Shown: positions 1 to 11,712 of the stretch, piece by piece
Numbering within the stretch: position 1 is the stretch's first letter
Layout of the letters: each line of letters starts with the position of its first letter
Assembly (NCBI GenBank): GCA_036898135.1
Contig: CM072516.1
Coordinates: 16,222,844-16,286,843, forward strand
Direction: 5' to 3'
DNA from: Oncomelania hupensis
Taxonomy: Eukaryota > Mollusca > Gastropoda > Littorinimorpha > Pomatiopsidae
Length of the DNA stretch: 64,000 nucleotides
Notes under the pieces: generated by a model
What the model was told of the DNA's origin: nothing
The model's input: the letters and a program-made list of their open reading frames with translations, nothing else
Database searches by the model: none
Translations under genes and position numbers: made by a program

Positions 1-146
1 GGAGGCAGCAAGACCTGTGTATACACAACACATTATGTAATGAATTTTAAACAAGCAGTTATTGATAATAAATTATTTAGAATGAATTTGACAAAAAAAG
101 TTGACAATATACAGTACTGTGATAATAAACATAACTGCAACTAACA

Positions 147-147
<1 letters not shown>

Positions 148-208
<61 letters not shown>
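148..208. repeat. (AAT)n microsatellite
   Basis: About 20 AAT units inside the duplicated flank. The same tract is interrupted by CAT units at 13,390-13,500 and is longer at 21,039-21,108, so it varies in length among the three copies. Confidence 0.95.
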
Positions 209-2035
209 GATACCAACAACAATAATTATTCTCGTCCAGGAATTCTTATTATTATCATCACATAATCGTGTCATTATTATTCTCAATAACATGAATAAAT
301 ATAATTGTAATTATATATAGAAGCTTAATTTTTACCTGTATTCTGAACTGGTTGCACTTCCAACAACAGGCTTTTCCTCGCTAAAGATTGAGCCGACATC
401 TTCTTTGGGGTAGACGCCCTTTGCAGATGCGAGTCTTCTAGTCTTGCGTTAACACATGAAATAAAATAAATTGAGGTACAAACACTCCCCCTATTTAAAA
501 CGCCACAGGTATTTTTGTTCCTTAATCCTCTCCAAGAATACCCCAAGGCCCAGTTTTAAAAAAAAAAAAAAAAAGCTGTAAACAAGGAGTTCAAATAAAA
601 CTGAATCGTTTCATTAACATAGAGGCAGCCATTAAGTATTCACAAAATCTTTTCTCAAGCATTATTATGGTTGGATCGGGAAAAAAAAGGAAAGTCTTCA
701 CGCAAATTGTAAATACTTGCTAGGAAAAATCATGTGGCATTAAAAAATGACAACACAAGAATATCATCTGTTCCTGAAAAGTTGTGTACAAATGCATTGT
801 CTCAGTTTAAATGATCCTTGCTGTTCAGAGAAGTACTGTCCTTATAAAATACTATTGCCTAAAAGAATAAAGCTTTTAAAATTAAAATTAGAAACTGGAA
901 ACTTCACAAAAAAAAGAAAATAAGTCATACAAATTTCCAACAAACCTGTCTTAATGTAAATCAATAAATAAGATTATATATATACTGTCACCTCAAACTA
1001 AAATACCTATCAAAATAAACCCTCATAAATCTCCTTCCACATTCTTTAACTAGATCTATAAGATAATCGTTCAAGTATGAAATGTTACATCTGTACTTCT
1101 TTAATTATTGAGTATTTATGTTTACAACTATTAGTATTTTAAACATTATAATCTAAGAGCAGGTTTAGCTCTCTCAAAATTGTTATTGTTAGTATTCATA
1201 ATTATACAGGTCAAGATAGTCTCCATTTCAGTGTGTTTCGTGTTGTTTCCTTCGATAATACTGTTTATCTGTCACTTATGTATAAAAACATAGTAATAAA
1301 ATTAATTATACTAATACAGTTAATAAAAATTTAATCTTTTTGCGACATTGTTTGCAGTATAATGCTTCGTTAATATTTGTTATATTAAATATTTCTAAGG
1401 AATGTTTATTGTAAATTATCAGCAACAAACAATACACTCAACAACAACTTTCCCCTCTTCTCCCTCTTACCCCTCTCCCCACCAAAAAAAAAAAATTGTC
1501 AAGGGAGGTAATTCAAAATAAACGAAACGGATGCTTTCGTATTTTCCTGTAAGCGAGATTGTAACCCTTCCACACACTTTGCCTTTTAAATTTTTTATAT
1601 TTTTTATTTTAATTTAAAGATGTATTGTGAAGCAGCGACAGTTATTGGAAGATATCTTCCGGGCAACTCTGACGGCTGACTGGAATATGCTGTGAGAAAC
1701 GTTTTGTCAGCCCTCGCGGCCAGCTAAACGATGTTCGTTCGTTGTGTAGATTAACATCCACGGACACTTTCGCATATTGAGGACGGCTAAACGATGTATT
1801 CAATGTTTGATATCATATTATTATAGATGCGACCACCAACGGGAATTCCCGAAAATAGCGCAGAATCTGATAGACGACCCGAGTAATAGACGATAAGAGC
1901 GCAATCTGGTGGAGAAACCAGAAATCTTACTTATGTATACTATCTTTGGAGAAACATTGTGTAGTCTATTTTGCTGATCGTTGTAGCAGACGCTACTACA
2001 TTAAGCTTACATTACAGTACATGGTTAATGCTTTA

Positions 2036-2612
2036 GGTCCAGCGGACTCCTCCGAGCCAAATCAGGACCAAAAAATCAAGATCACAACTCCGCTGAAAGA
2101 GGACTCGCCCCATCCGCATAAAGATCTGCCGAAACAACCCTAGTTAAGGGGTAACATTGAATGCACTCCACCGGCCGGTCACTTTACAATAAAAGACATC
2201 CAAAGCAGGGGACGCTGAGGCTATACTCTAATTTATCGAACCCCCGTTTACAAAAACAAAATAGAATACAAACATCATTATAAAATATCAATAAAACACA
2301 TACATATAAAATTCCTACATGGCCAAATAATAAGTTAACATCATAGGAAGCCCCAGTGACCACCTAGCAGAAAGGGTCCACTGTTCCCAAGCTGATCCAA
2401 CAGACCTCACACACAAATGAGGAGTTTTGTTCCCGAAGAGTTTTCAAGAAAAAAATGTAGCGAAAAAGAAGATAGCATAGTAAATTGATAAAACAGAGTA
2501 GGAATGAGAAAGAACGAATGAGAAAGATAGTGACAGTGGGACTTTAAAGCACTAAATTTTCAGAAAGTGGGGATACTATTTATACTGAAACCCCCGCACC
2601 CCCACGGGGGGG
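2036..2612 (+). repeat. Interspersed repeat R1, copy 1
   Basis: Family of about 570 bp beginning GGTCCAGCGGACTC and ending in a GAAACCCCCG...CCCC(A)CGGGGG stretch. Other copies lie at 11,200-11,437, 18,849-19,082, 26,904-28,086 and 37,658-38,231. An AATAAA follows CACTTTAC, and the copy at 37,658 has a TATATATAAA box about 25 bp before it, so a solo LTR or a promoter-bearing non-autonomous element is possible. Class unresolved. Confidence 0.7.
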
Positions 2613-2686
2613 ACAGACGTTATTAGAGAGCAGTATAGCTGTTACTCTCCGATAGCATTTATGTCGCCCAAAACTCCTCACTTATT

Positions 2687-2688
<2 letters not shown>

Positions 2689-2778
<90 letters not shown>
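2689..2778. repeat. (GA)n microsatellite
   Basis: About 45 uninterrupted GA units. The homologous position in flank copy 3 is a shorter, interrupted tract at 28,164-28,220. Here a second tract at 3,119-3,193 follows after about 340 bp of sequence that is absent from copy 3. Confidence 0.95.
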
Positions 2779-2780
<2 letters not shown>

Positions 2781-3117
2781 CAAGAATTTATTCAAAAAGG
2801 TCATAGCCCCATATGAAGGGGTAAGCACATTACAAAAATAACCACATCGGTATACCAACAATGAGATAACATCTTATTGAGATACTTCTCTCAAACGCTT
2901 AAATGCAAAACATAGATACAGAGCTAGATTTCTTAATACTGTCATACTTTGTGTAGAGAGAAGCAAGCTTAATTGGACAGCAGAAGGGTACCTATAATAT
3001 TTAGGTAAGATTAAATCGCTTCTTAAATCACTCAGGCATGGACAACAGAGAACAAAATGCACTTCATCTTCATAAGTTAGATTGCATAGACGACATATAT
3101 AGCGTATTGTGATAGGT

Positions 3118-3118
<1 letters not shown>

Positions 3119-3193
<75 letters not shown>
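3119..3193. repeat. (AG)n microsatellite
   Basis: About 37 AG units ending in a short ACTTTG repeat. With the tract at 2,689-2,778 it brackets sequence missing from flank copy 3, which fits gain or loss by recombination between the two GA tracts. Confidence 0.95.
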
Positions 3194-3196
<3 letters not shown>

Positions 3197-3470
3197 TGAC
3201 TTTGACAATTTATTAGCGTTTTGGCCATACTAGGCCCATATGCCCACACGCACGCGCCACATGCGTGGACACACACCCACTCACACGCACGTAATCCGAG
3301 CGTCGGCCACCGAAGTGCGAAAATAAACGTAATGAAACACTGCGAATACATATATGTATTAATAGACTACAAGCAATTAACATTAAAACATTACAAGAAA
3401 CAATAGCCAATACGACTTTCAACACAAAGTGAACACAAGAACGGATCAAGGTAGCAGAAACACCCATGAA

Positions 3471-5488
3471 ATGTATCTGTTGTAGTTGAATCCAGTAGTG
3501 TATATAGATAGCTCAGCAGTTTTCTTTATTGCGTATGAAAGGTGCAGTAGCTCTAAATCCACGTGCATAACGTAGGGGGAGGGATATACCGAATTAGAAA
3601 GTTGGGGTACTGAATTCGTTCTCGACTGGTTACCTGTTGCCTGGCGTGGGTTTGGTAGAGCAGAGTCATTTGGGAGCTAATTGCGAAAAGTCAGCTTTTA
3701 GGCAGGAGTAATTTGAGACTGTGTGTCAGATGAGAGCTAATTTCTCCTGTAAGGGATTGTGTTCTTTGTGTTTCGAACCACCCAAGGTCTTACGCCCTTG
3801 TCGGGGTAAGAATGTCTAAAAGACTGTGAATAGGAGGAACGTAATCGCCATTTATTGGAGATAAATGTAGGATTCTTTCCTAAGGCTGTGTAGTCCTCGA
3901 TTGGGCACCTGCCAAGGCTCAATTTCTTCATCAGAGTTGAGATGACCTATTGTATAGCTAGCAATTAGCCAAACGACGAAATAACTCTCAGACTAACCAG
4001 TGTGTGTACTGTACTGTGCTGTGTTGTACTGTGTTGGGGAGGTGTGTCACAGGCCGAGACTTATAAGGTGAGTAAAACCCTGTAATTCATTTCCTCAGTG
4101 GCGTGCACTTCGAGTCTTCGTACGCGAATGAATGATGGTGAATGAGGGGGAAAGGGGTGTATTTGATAAATAGTAGTTTATTGATTTTGTATGATTTTCA
4201 TATGATTTTCTTGCTTTTTACATAAACGGAATGTCATTGCTGTTGTTGCTAGGATGGGTCAAGGGTGACGATGAAGAATGCATGTTAGAGAGAGAGAGGG
4301 GGTGATGTACGTGAAGGGAGAGAGACAATTCTACTGTGCTGGAGAGGGGTAAGAAAGTGATGGATATGAGGGGGGGCGTGTTTATATGATCGTATGATAG
4401 GATAGTATGGATGAAGGGAGATAATCATGATGTATTATAACAGTTGAGAGAGATGGTGAGGATGGAGATGAGGATGGAATGAATTGTGACTGTGTGGCTA
4501 AAGTGTAGTCGTAATAATTATGTAGCCTATATTTAATAAACGACTGCGCTTATGGAAGAGATATGATTATTAGTATCAAGAGTTGCGTTATATTATTGAG
4601 ATGTATGTATAGCATCCTGTGTTGTTATTATTGTTATTATGTATAACCAGGTCAAGATGGCGGACGACGGAAGGCGTATTAAGTTATGTAGTATTTGAGT
4701 TTTGTAGGCAGACTGTTAAGACTATATATTTTGTCTACAGGTTTGGGTTGTTCTTCTGTGTCCTGCTGTATTATGCTGTTTGATACTTTGCTGATATAGT
4801 TATTATCCACTACACCTATACCTTGTGCCGGTTGTGCATCCGCTCTGTAACCTCTGCGTCTGCAGCTGAGAGGTGGGGACGTTGACGTTTCACTTCGCCA
4901 CCACCGCCACGCCTTGCTTCGGGAGTGTGGGCGTCGCCATTTACCACAGGAACTACACGCACCACACCCACGCACACACAGATTTGCACGACACGCACAT
5001 AAAAACATACTTCATTTATGTATGTAAATCATTTCATCGTGTTGAGTGAATAACTTCATTAGCTCCTACTGAGCTCTGAATAACTGACAGTTCTGAACAG
5101 TGCTTCTGATCTGCAAGCCAGCTTGTATGATATTTTGAATTATAAGATTTACAGCTCCGTTTCTTCAGTTGGAAATTGTATATTATTGAATTGATTTGTT
5201 TATTGCTATTGCTGTACATTGTTGTGGGAAACCTGTTGATATTTAGTTCTGTGGTTTTTTTTTCAGGTAAACAAGGGAGGTAATAGTAAATACTGGGGTG
5301 GGGGTCTTGATAGGGGTGGAGGGTGGTTTAGTCCCCCATTGTCCTGTGTATGTGTGTCTAATTGTTGAATAAAAGAGTGTGATTGTTATTCTGGCATTTT
5401 GTGTTAGTTTATTTTTGTTTGAGTTTCTATCTCCTCACTCGTTGTTGAGCTGACGTCGCGGAACCCGCTCGGGGGACGTGACAGATAG
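3471..5488. other. Unassigned sequence between flank repeat and gag
   Basis: About 2 kb with no convincing ORF. An AATAAA at about 5,367 and a G-rich stretch at 5,290-5,330 could belong to the 5' LTR or leader of the Gypsy element. However, nothing here matches the 3' LTR at 10,433-11,199, so no 5' LTR is called. Confidence 0.4.
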
Positions 5489-5650
5489 GGAAAGGGAAGA
5501 AAGAGAAAGACAAGCCCAGATAGAGAAGAAAGACAGGCCCAGATAGTTATAGAAGAAAAAGAAAGACAGGCCCAGATAGACAGAGAAGAAAGACAGGCCC
5601 AGATAGACAGAGAAAAAAGAGAAAGACAGGTCCAGATAGACAGAAATAGA
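5489..5650 (+). repeat. In-frame charged repeat upstream of the gag ATG
   Basis: Polypurine minisatellite with a unit of about 32 bp. In the gag frame it is open from 5,489, after a TAG at 5,486, and encodes repeats of the type RQAQIDREE that look like a charged coiled coil. There is no ATG in this stretch. The true gag N-terminus may therefore lie upstream and the first ATG at 5,651 may not be the original start. Confidence 0.55.
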
Positions 5651-7120
5651 ATGCAACATGAACTAGAAAGGAGAAGACTAGAATTACAAGGAAATACTAA
5701 CAACAGCGCTAGCACTCATGGTACTGATAGAACGTATCGTGCATGTCTTCCGAAGATGCCTCATTTCCAACAAGGCAAAGATACGATAGATTCGTACCTG
5801 TACCGTTTCGAAGAATATGCCCGTAAATCAAAGTGGAAAGAAGAAGATTGGTCACAGGCTTTGTCAGTATTGCTTGAAGGAGAAGCTGTAGAGTTGTATC
5901 ATACTCTTTCAGCTGCCCCAGATTTTTCTTATCAAATGTTGAAAGAAGGTCTCTTGAAGAAATTTGAATGCACTACTGAAAGATTTCGTAAATTGTTGCG
6001 AGCAGCACAACCACGTTCAGACGAATCATTTTTGAGTTTTTTCGTCAGAATTCGTCACTTGGCTGATCGTTGGATAACTTTGTCAGGAATCGAACGCAAT
6101 TTTGAACCTTTGTTAGACTTGTTTTTGTGAGAACAACTCATGCAGAGCGTGTCAAAAGACTTAGCCACACATATATGCGAACATAACCCGAAAGATCTCA
6201 AAACAATGACGGTTATCGCAGATGCATACCGTGAAGCACACCCCGGAAAATCGTTAGCCCGTGCGTGTGCGGTTGATTTGTTTGCATCGGTGAGTTGCAA
6301 TGTTCTTGGAACTCAGCACAACACCGGACAGATATACAAACAACAACAATTTCAACGTGGAGGCTTTCGTGGAGGCCAACGGTACAATCGTTTCCGTAAC
6401 CGCGGATTTGTTCAAAACCGAGGTGGTTACACGCCATCAAACATGCAGACTAATCCCAGTCAGAGCACTCAAAACCAAAGTCCTGATAGTCAAAATAACC
6501 AAAATGGTCAAGCAAATCGTGGACATTCATATAGACAACATTTCAATGCAAATGCCAACCGTGGTCACAACGTACGCATGTACAATCAAGGACCATGCCA
6601 CAATCAGAACACTAGCTCTGGGAACAGACAACCACAGGTCAATAAACAGTGTTACCGATGTGGAGGGTGGGGTCATATTGCCCGACAATGCCCTACACCC
6701 GAAAATATGCAATACGGCAATGTTTCATACACAGGTTATGAATACAAAGAAACAACAGAACAAAATGTAGAACTAGAAGCCACATCAGTCTCACAAGTTG
6801 TTTGCTCATTGCAGGGCATTGATTATTCAGGATCACTCAAGCTCCATGATGGCATTGTCAATGGACAGCCAGTATCCGTTTTGCGAGATACAGGTGCAAC
6901 TGTTTGCGGAGTTCGGAAAAGAATAGTGAACGACAACCAATACACAGGTGAAAAAGTGCGATGTATTTCATTTGGAGGACATGTAGAAGAATTCGACATT
7001 GCTGAAGTCGAAGTGCAGACACAATTTTATTCCGGAAAATTGCGATGCTGCGTGATTGAAAAACCTGTAGCAGATCTAATTCTAGGGAATTTGAATTGTA
7101 TCACGGATTTGTTTCTGTGA
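5651..7120 (+). pseudogene. gag-protease, copy A, with one in-frame stop
   Basis: Retrotransposon structural protein and aspartic protease. Two ORFs (5,651-6,130 and 6,140-7,120) are in the same frame and separated by a single TGA at 6,128. The first holds the capsid-like region, including a YRFEEYARKSKW stretch. Then come an RGG/Asn/Gln-rich linker, a CX2CX4HX4C zinc knuckle (about 6,650-6,692) and the protease active site DTGAT (6,887-6,901). The protease frame stops at 7,118, and pol continues in another frame from about 7,096. The knuckle His (6,674-6,676) is intact here. Confidence 0.85.
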
Positions 7121-10100
7121 GTGTAACTTTGAAAGAAAATGAAGCAGAAGTCAAAAACGCAAAGATATCTGATACCGCTGCTATTGTTGTCACACGCGCG
7201 CAGAAGAAACGCGAGGCAATTCCTAAACGTCCGTTGCCTACGGTTGTTCAGGATTTGAAGATCACTAGATCAGATCTAATTGCATTGCAAAGGCAAGACA
7301 ACACACTGAAACCACATTTTGACAATTCTGAAAGAAAAAGAAAGTTCAAAAGGAAGTTCGTTCTTTCAAGAAGATGACGTGTTATACAGAGAGCATGTCA
7401 AGAAAGGATTGGTCACACATCAGATTCTAGTACCTGTTAGTCTTAGACCAGCAGTACTCGCTACAGCGCATGATTTGCTCATCTCGGGTCATTGCGGAAC
7501 ACGTCGAATGTTATCGCGAGTCTTACAACATTTCTTTTGGCCTGGAGTAGCACGTGATGTCAAAGACTATGTCAAAACATGCGACATATGCCAGAAAACA
7601 GCACCAAAATGGAAAACACAACCAGTTCCTTTATGTACACCAGGCACCAGTCATAGATGAACCATTCAAACGTGTTGCTATCGATATTGTAGGCCCATTC
7701 AATCCACCATCTGAAGCAGGTCACAGATTCATTCTGACAATTATTGATGTTGCAACAAGATATCCAGAAGCTATCCCTCTCAAACACATCGATTCAGTTT
7801 CTATTGCTGAAGCTTTGTTTGATACTTTTTCTCGTGTAGGGATCCCATCAGAAATTTTATCGGATCAAGGCGCAAAGTTCAATTCGGATCTGATGAAAGA
7901 ATTTCATCGTTTGTTTTCCGTCAATGCGGTTAGAACAACACCATACCACCCGCAATCAAACGGATGTGTTGAACGTTTTCGTGGAACTTTGAAATCCATG
8001 CTCAAGAAAACAATCATACAAGAACCAAAGCTCTGGCACCGATTCTTACCTGCATTACTATTTGCATGTCGTGAATTGCCGAATGAGAGTACACAGTTTT
8101 CCCCATTTGAGCTTCTGTTTGGTCGAACACCCAGAGGACCAGTTTCTATTCTAGCTGAAGAATGGACTGAACAAACAAAAGCAGATTCAGAGGCAAAACC
8201 ATTGTATGAGTACATATTTCAGTTGAAAAATCGCATTTCAGAGACAATGGCAATTGCTAAGGAAAACACTAAAAACGCTGCTGAAAAGAACAAATATTAT
8301 CATGATGCAAGCGCAAAACAACGCACATTTCAGGTAGGATCTGAAGTGATAGTGTTGCTACCATCTTCCTCAAACAAACTACTTGTAGAATGGAGAGGAC
8401 CTTATCAAGTAGTCGAATTCAAACATCCCGACTATAGCATCAAAATGCAAGGCCGTGATAAACTTTTTCATGCTAACATGTTGAAAGAATATCATCGCAG
8501 AGTACCACAAGTCGTTGCGATCAATGCACACAATGATGACACTGTTGAGTCAGAGAAAACAGTTACACAACAAGCTGAAAACAAGCACATTGGCAGTATT
8601 ACATCCAGTTTGCCTCAAACAGTTCTTTGGTCTGATATCACAAATTGTGAAACAGATATGCTATTTAGCAACCAAACATCTATCGGAGTAACTAATGACA
8701 CTGTTGACGACGGTGTTGTATTACCCACTGCTCCAATAGCACAAAAGCAAGAAACTATTGATGATATCAAGTATGATTCAGCATTGACTGCTGAACAGAA
8801 ACAAGACCTGACAATGACATTTCAACCTTTTGCTGCACACTTGTCATCAACAGCAGGTTTATTTTCAGGTCCAGTTATGCATAACATTGAATTAACAACT
8901 GCAGAGCCAGTTCGAAAGAAGACATACGACCTCCCATTTGCATCAAAACAAATTGTGGAAACTGAAGTCAAACTAATGCTTGAAGCAGGAATAATTGAAC
9001 ATTCAATTTCACCTTATTCTGCTCCTGTTGTTCTTGTTAAAAAGAAAGATGGATCAACAAGATTCTGTATTGATTGCAGAGCTCTCAATCAGGTCACTGT
9101 TTTTGACGCTGAACCCATTCCAGACACAGAACAGCTTTTTGCTCAGTTAGTCAATGGAAGCTACTTTACCAAGATATATCTAACTAAAGGTTACTGGCAA
9201 ATTCTGATCAATCCTCTAGACCGTCACAAAACAGCATTTACCACTCACTTAGGATTGTTTCAGTGGTTACGCATGCCATTTGGTCTCATTTTTGCACCAG
9301 CTACATTTGCACGTATGATGCGGACATTAGAATTAGAAGAAGCATCATCTCTGAATTTTTTTGATGACATTCTGATACACAGTGTCGAATGGCAAGCACA
9401 TCAACATGTGGACATGGTCATGCGCAAGCTAGAAAAATTCAATTTGAATGCTAGACCATCCAAAATGGAAGCAGGGTTTCAGAAACTTGAATTCCTAGGA
9501 CATGTTGTAGGAGAAGGAAAACTTTGTCCAGACTCAAAGAAAATTGACAAAATGATGGCATTACCCACACCAACAACAAAACGTCAAGTACGAGCATTGT
9601 TAGGGTTACTGAGTTATTACAGAAGATATATCCCGAATTTTGCTTCCCCAACCGCTCTTCTGTCTGATTTGACAAAAGAAAATACAAAACGTCAAATTGT
9701 GTGGACACCTGTGTGCCATAATGATCAACACGATTGATTGTGGGCGTACATGGCAAGACTACGGTCGGTTCAAAAGCTTCTAGCATCCAAACCAGTGCTT
9801 ATCTTACCTCGATTAGCAGATCCATTTGTTCTCCGTACTGATGCAAGTTCGGTATGACTAGGTGCTATTCTGCTACAAGAACGAGATCAACATTTGCACC
9901 CAGTTGCGTTTGCCAGCAGAAAATTGTTGGAACGAGAAACACGTTACAGTACAATTGAACGTGAATGTTTGGGTATTGTATGGGCAGTCAACAAATTTTC
10001 TCGTTACCTGTGGGGTACACATTTCATGCTTCAGACTGATCACAAACCTCTGTCGTACTTGAAGACATCCAACTTCAAGAATTCGCGATTGTTGCGATGG

Positions 10101-10199
10101 ACATTGAGTTTGCAGGAGTTCTCCTTTGATATTCAGTCAATCCCAGGAACTCAGAACATTTTTGCTGACTTACTATCTCGTGCTGAAATTGATCAATAA
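7096..10199 (+). pseudogene. pol (integrase-RT-RNase H), copy A
   Basis: Integrase begins with an H-H-C-C domain (about 7,465-7,595), followed by the D-D-E core (Asp near 7,683, Asp near 7,862, Glu near 7,972) and a WRGPYQV module. RT has FFDD at 9,360-9,368 and MPFG near 9,275, but the conserved Asp before LTKGYWQ is Tyr (TAT at 9,177). RNase H follows with TDAS, ERE and TDHK motifs to a TAA at 10,197. Breaks: a +1 shift in an A-rich run near 7,345, a 4-bp insertion near 7,640 absent from copy B, and TGA codons at 9,735 and 9,855. Confidence 0.88.
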
Positions 10200-10411
10200 T
10201 CACAACAAGAAAAGAAAGAAGGATCAGTAGTCAATAAGACTGAAACCTAAACTGTGGACTAGAGTTTCATAAGGGCTTAAACATAGATGTTAAAGTTACT
10301 ATAGCACATAATGTATTTTTTTGTTGGTTTTAAAGTTTGTGTGCTACAATTTTATATGAATATCGTTAGAATTTAAAAAAAAGAAGGCTTTAGTTGCCTT
10401 ATTTTTTTGTG

Positions 10412-10432
10412 TAGAGAGGGGATGGGGAGTAT
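10412..10432 (+). other. Polypurine tract, copy A
   Basis: The purine run AGAGAGGGGATGGGGAG immediately precedes the TGTAA start of the 3' LTR, as expected for the plus-strand primer site of an LTR element. In copy B the equivalent tract has become a run of 19 G (18,057-18,075). Confidence 0.75.
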
Positions 10433-11199
10433 TGTAAGGAATTGAGTCTGTTCAACTCTCGATACTAGTGCAAAAATAAAATTATATATGTTTACGTCAA
10501 TATCGTACTGCATGATGACACACATTTCGCCATTTCCAGTGTTCGTTAAAATGGTCTGAAGAAAATGGATGTATGAATGTTGAGCAGTGCGTTTGTTATT
10601 GTAAAATAGTCCTGTCCAGCCCTCTTTGGAGGTACGTAGACCAATATATAATATATAGAATAAGTACTTGGATATTAAGGAATGATAATAATATAGATTT
10701 TGATGGAAATGTATTTAGAATAAGGACTTGAATAATGAAGGTCATAAAATGGAGAAAATGACCGTTGTTTTGCCCTAAGAAGAGCGGCGAATTTTTATTA
10801 TGAATAGATTTAAGGTGAAAATAATATTATGACATAACGTTAAGGATTTTGTTCACATTGTCTGTTTTAGGGTTTTTATGTGGAAATAATCAGGGGACAA
10901 TAATGCGGTAAACCATTCATCTACATTGGGGATCTGTTTATCTTCATCGTGCCATAAGACTGTCAACTTCATTGAACATCGACTGCGCCATTGAGACAAT
11001 ATCATCGGACATCAACGTATTCGTCATCCCTCAAATTGATGTTATGATTTAGTATTATTGTTGTGTCATATCATCTTTGTGAGAAATAAATGAGTATGAA
11101 TGAAGTATTCAAACAAAAACAAAAAGTCTTCTTGTATTTTATCATTCCAATTTATTTATTATTATGAAATAGATTTTTAACGAACGCTGCTTCGTTACA
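10433..11199 (+). repeat. 3' LTR of Gypsy element, copy A
   Basis: 767 bp, starting TGTAAGGAATTG and ending GCTTCGTTACA, with TGTAA/TTACA inverted ends. It follows a polypurine tract. Directly after it begins the interior of repeat R1 (CCCAAGCTGA), which is uninterrupted at 2,384, 27,255 and 37,994; this fixes the right boundary. AATAAA occurs near 11,085. The 5' partner LTR is not in the window. Confidence 0.8.
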
Positions 11200-11437
11200 C
11201 CCAAGCTGACCCAACAAACCTCATACACAAATAAGGAGTCTTGTGCCGGAAGAGTTTTCAAGAAAAAAGGTAGGTGACTGGTCTAGCGAAGAAGAAGATA
11301 GTATAGCAGATTGATAGAACAGAGCAGGAATGAGAAAGAGCAAATGAAAAAGACAGCGACAGTGGGAATTTAAAGTACTAAATTTCCAGAAAGTGGGGAT
11401 ACTATTTATACTGAAACCCCCGGCCCCCCTACGGCTA
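11200..11437 (+). repeat. R1 repeat, 3' half, split by the LTR
   Basis: Matches the second half of R1 as seen at 37,994-38,231. The first half should lie on the other side of the inserted element but is not adjacent to it here, which indicates rearrangement of the 5' side. Confidence 0.8.
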
Positions 11438-11712
11438 GTATGGAAATGATTTTTTAAAATAATAAAAACAAAAAAGGACAACAACAACAACAATAAAAAG
11501 GCAACACCAAAAATAAATAATGTATAATATATTTTGTTAATGAACAACATCCCATTCCCCCCCCCCAAAAAAAAAAAATAAATAAAAATAAAATAATAAT
11601 AGCAATGTTTATATTTTTTTTGTTTCAGATGCAGCCTTTCATTTGAAAACTCAGAAATAAAAATGTAAGTAAATTTATATAAATATAATATGTATATATA
11701 TTAACATTTTTA
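11438..11712. other. AT-rich spacer
   Basis: Low-complexity A-rich and AT-rich DNA between R1 and the LINE insertion. No gene seen. Confidence 0.6.

Larger units (their letters stand above)
1..3470. repeat. Segmental-duplication flank, copy 1 (5' edge outside window)
   Basis: Positions 1-708 recur almost unchanged at 13,244-14,000 and 20,892-21,608. The rest, to about 3,470, recurs at 21,609-28,597, where later insertions interrupt it. The window opens inside the repeat, so the array probably continues upstream. This copy lacks the insertions present in copy 3 and so serves as the empty site for them. No protein-coding gene was recognised; short ORFs such as 1,946-2,143 are conserved between copies only because the DNA is duplicated. 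Confidence 0.9.
5489..11199 (+). mobile_element. Ty3/Gypsy LTR element, copy A, Gmr1-like pol order, defective
   Basis: Order seen: gag with a CCHC zinc knuckle, protease (DTG at 6,887), integrase (HHCC then D-D-E and a GPY/F-type module), reverse transcriptase, RNase H, polypurine tract, 3' LTR. Integrase upstream of RT is atypical for Gypsy elements and is known from Gmr1-like elements. No matching 5' LTR was found. In-frame TGA codons at 6,128, 9,735 and 9,855, two pol frameshifts and a substituted RT Asp make it non-autonomous. The part from 6,351 onward is duplicated as copy B. Confidence 0.9.

Noticed and set aside
325..546. 73-aa ORF present three times (325, 13,623, 21,225)
   Set aside because: Identical in all copies because of recent duplication; no recognisable domain and no independent evidence for coding.
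1946..2143. 65-aa ORF conserved at 1,946 and 26,814
   Set aside because: Conservation is explained by the segmental duplication; the sequence runs into R1 and shows no domain.
4679..5008. 109-aa minus-strand ORF
   Set aside because: Composition is Arg/Ser/Cys-rich without domain or splice evidence, and it is absent from other copies of neighbouring repeats.
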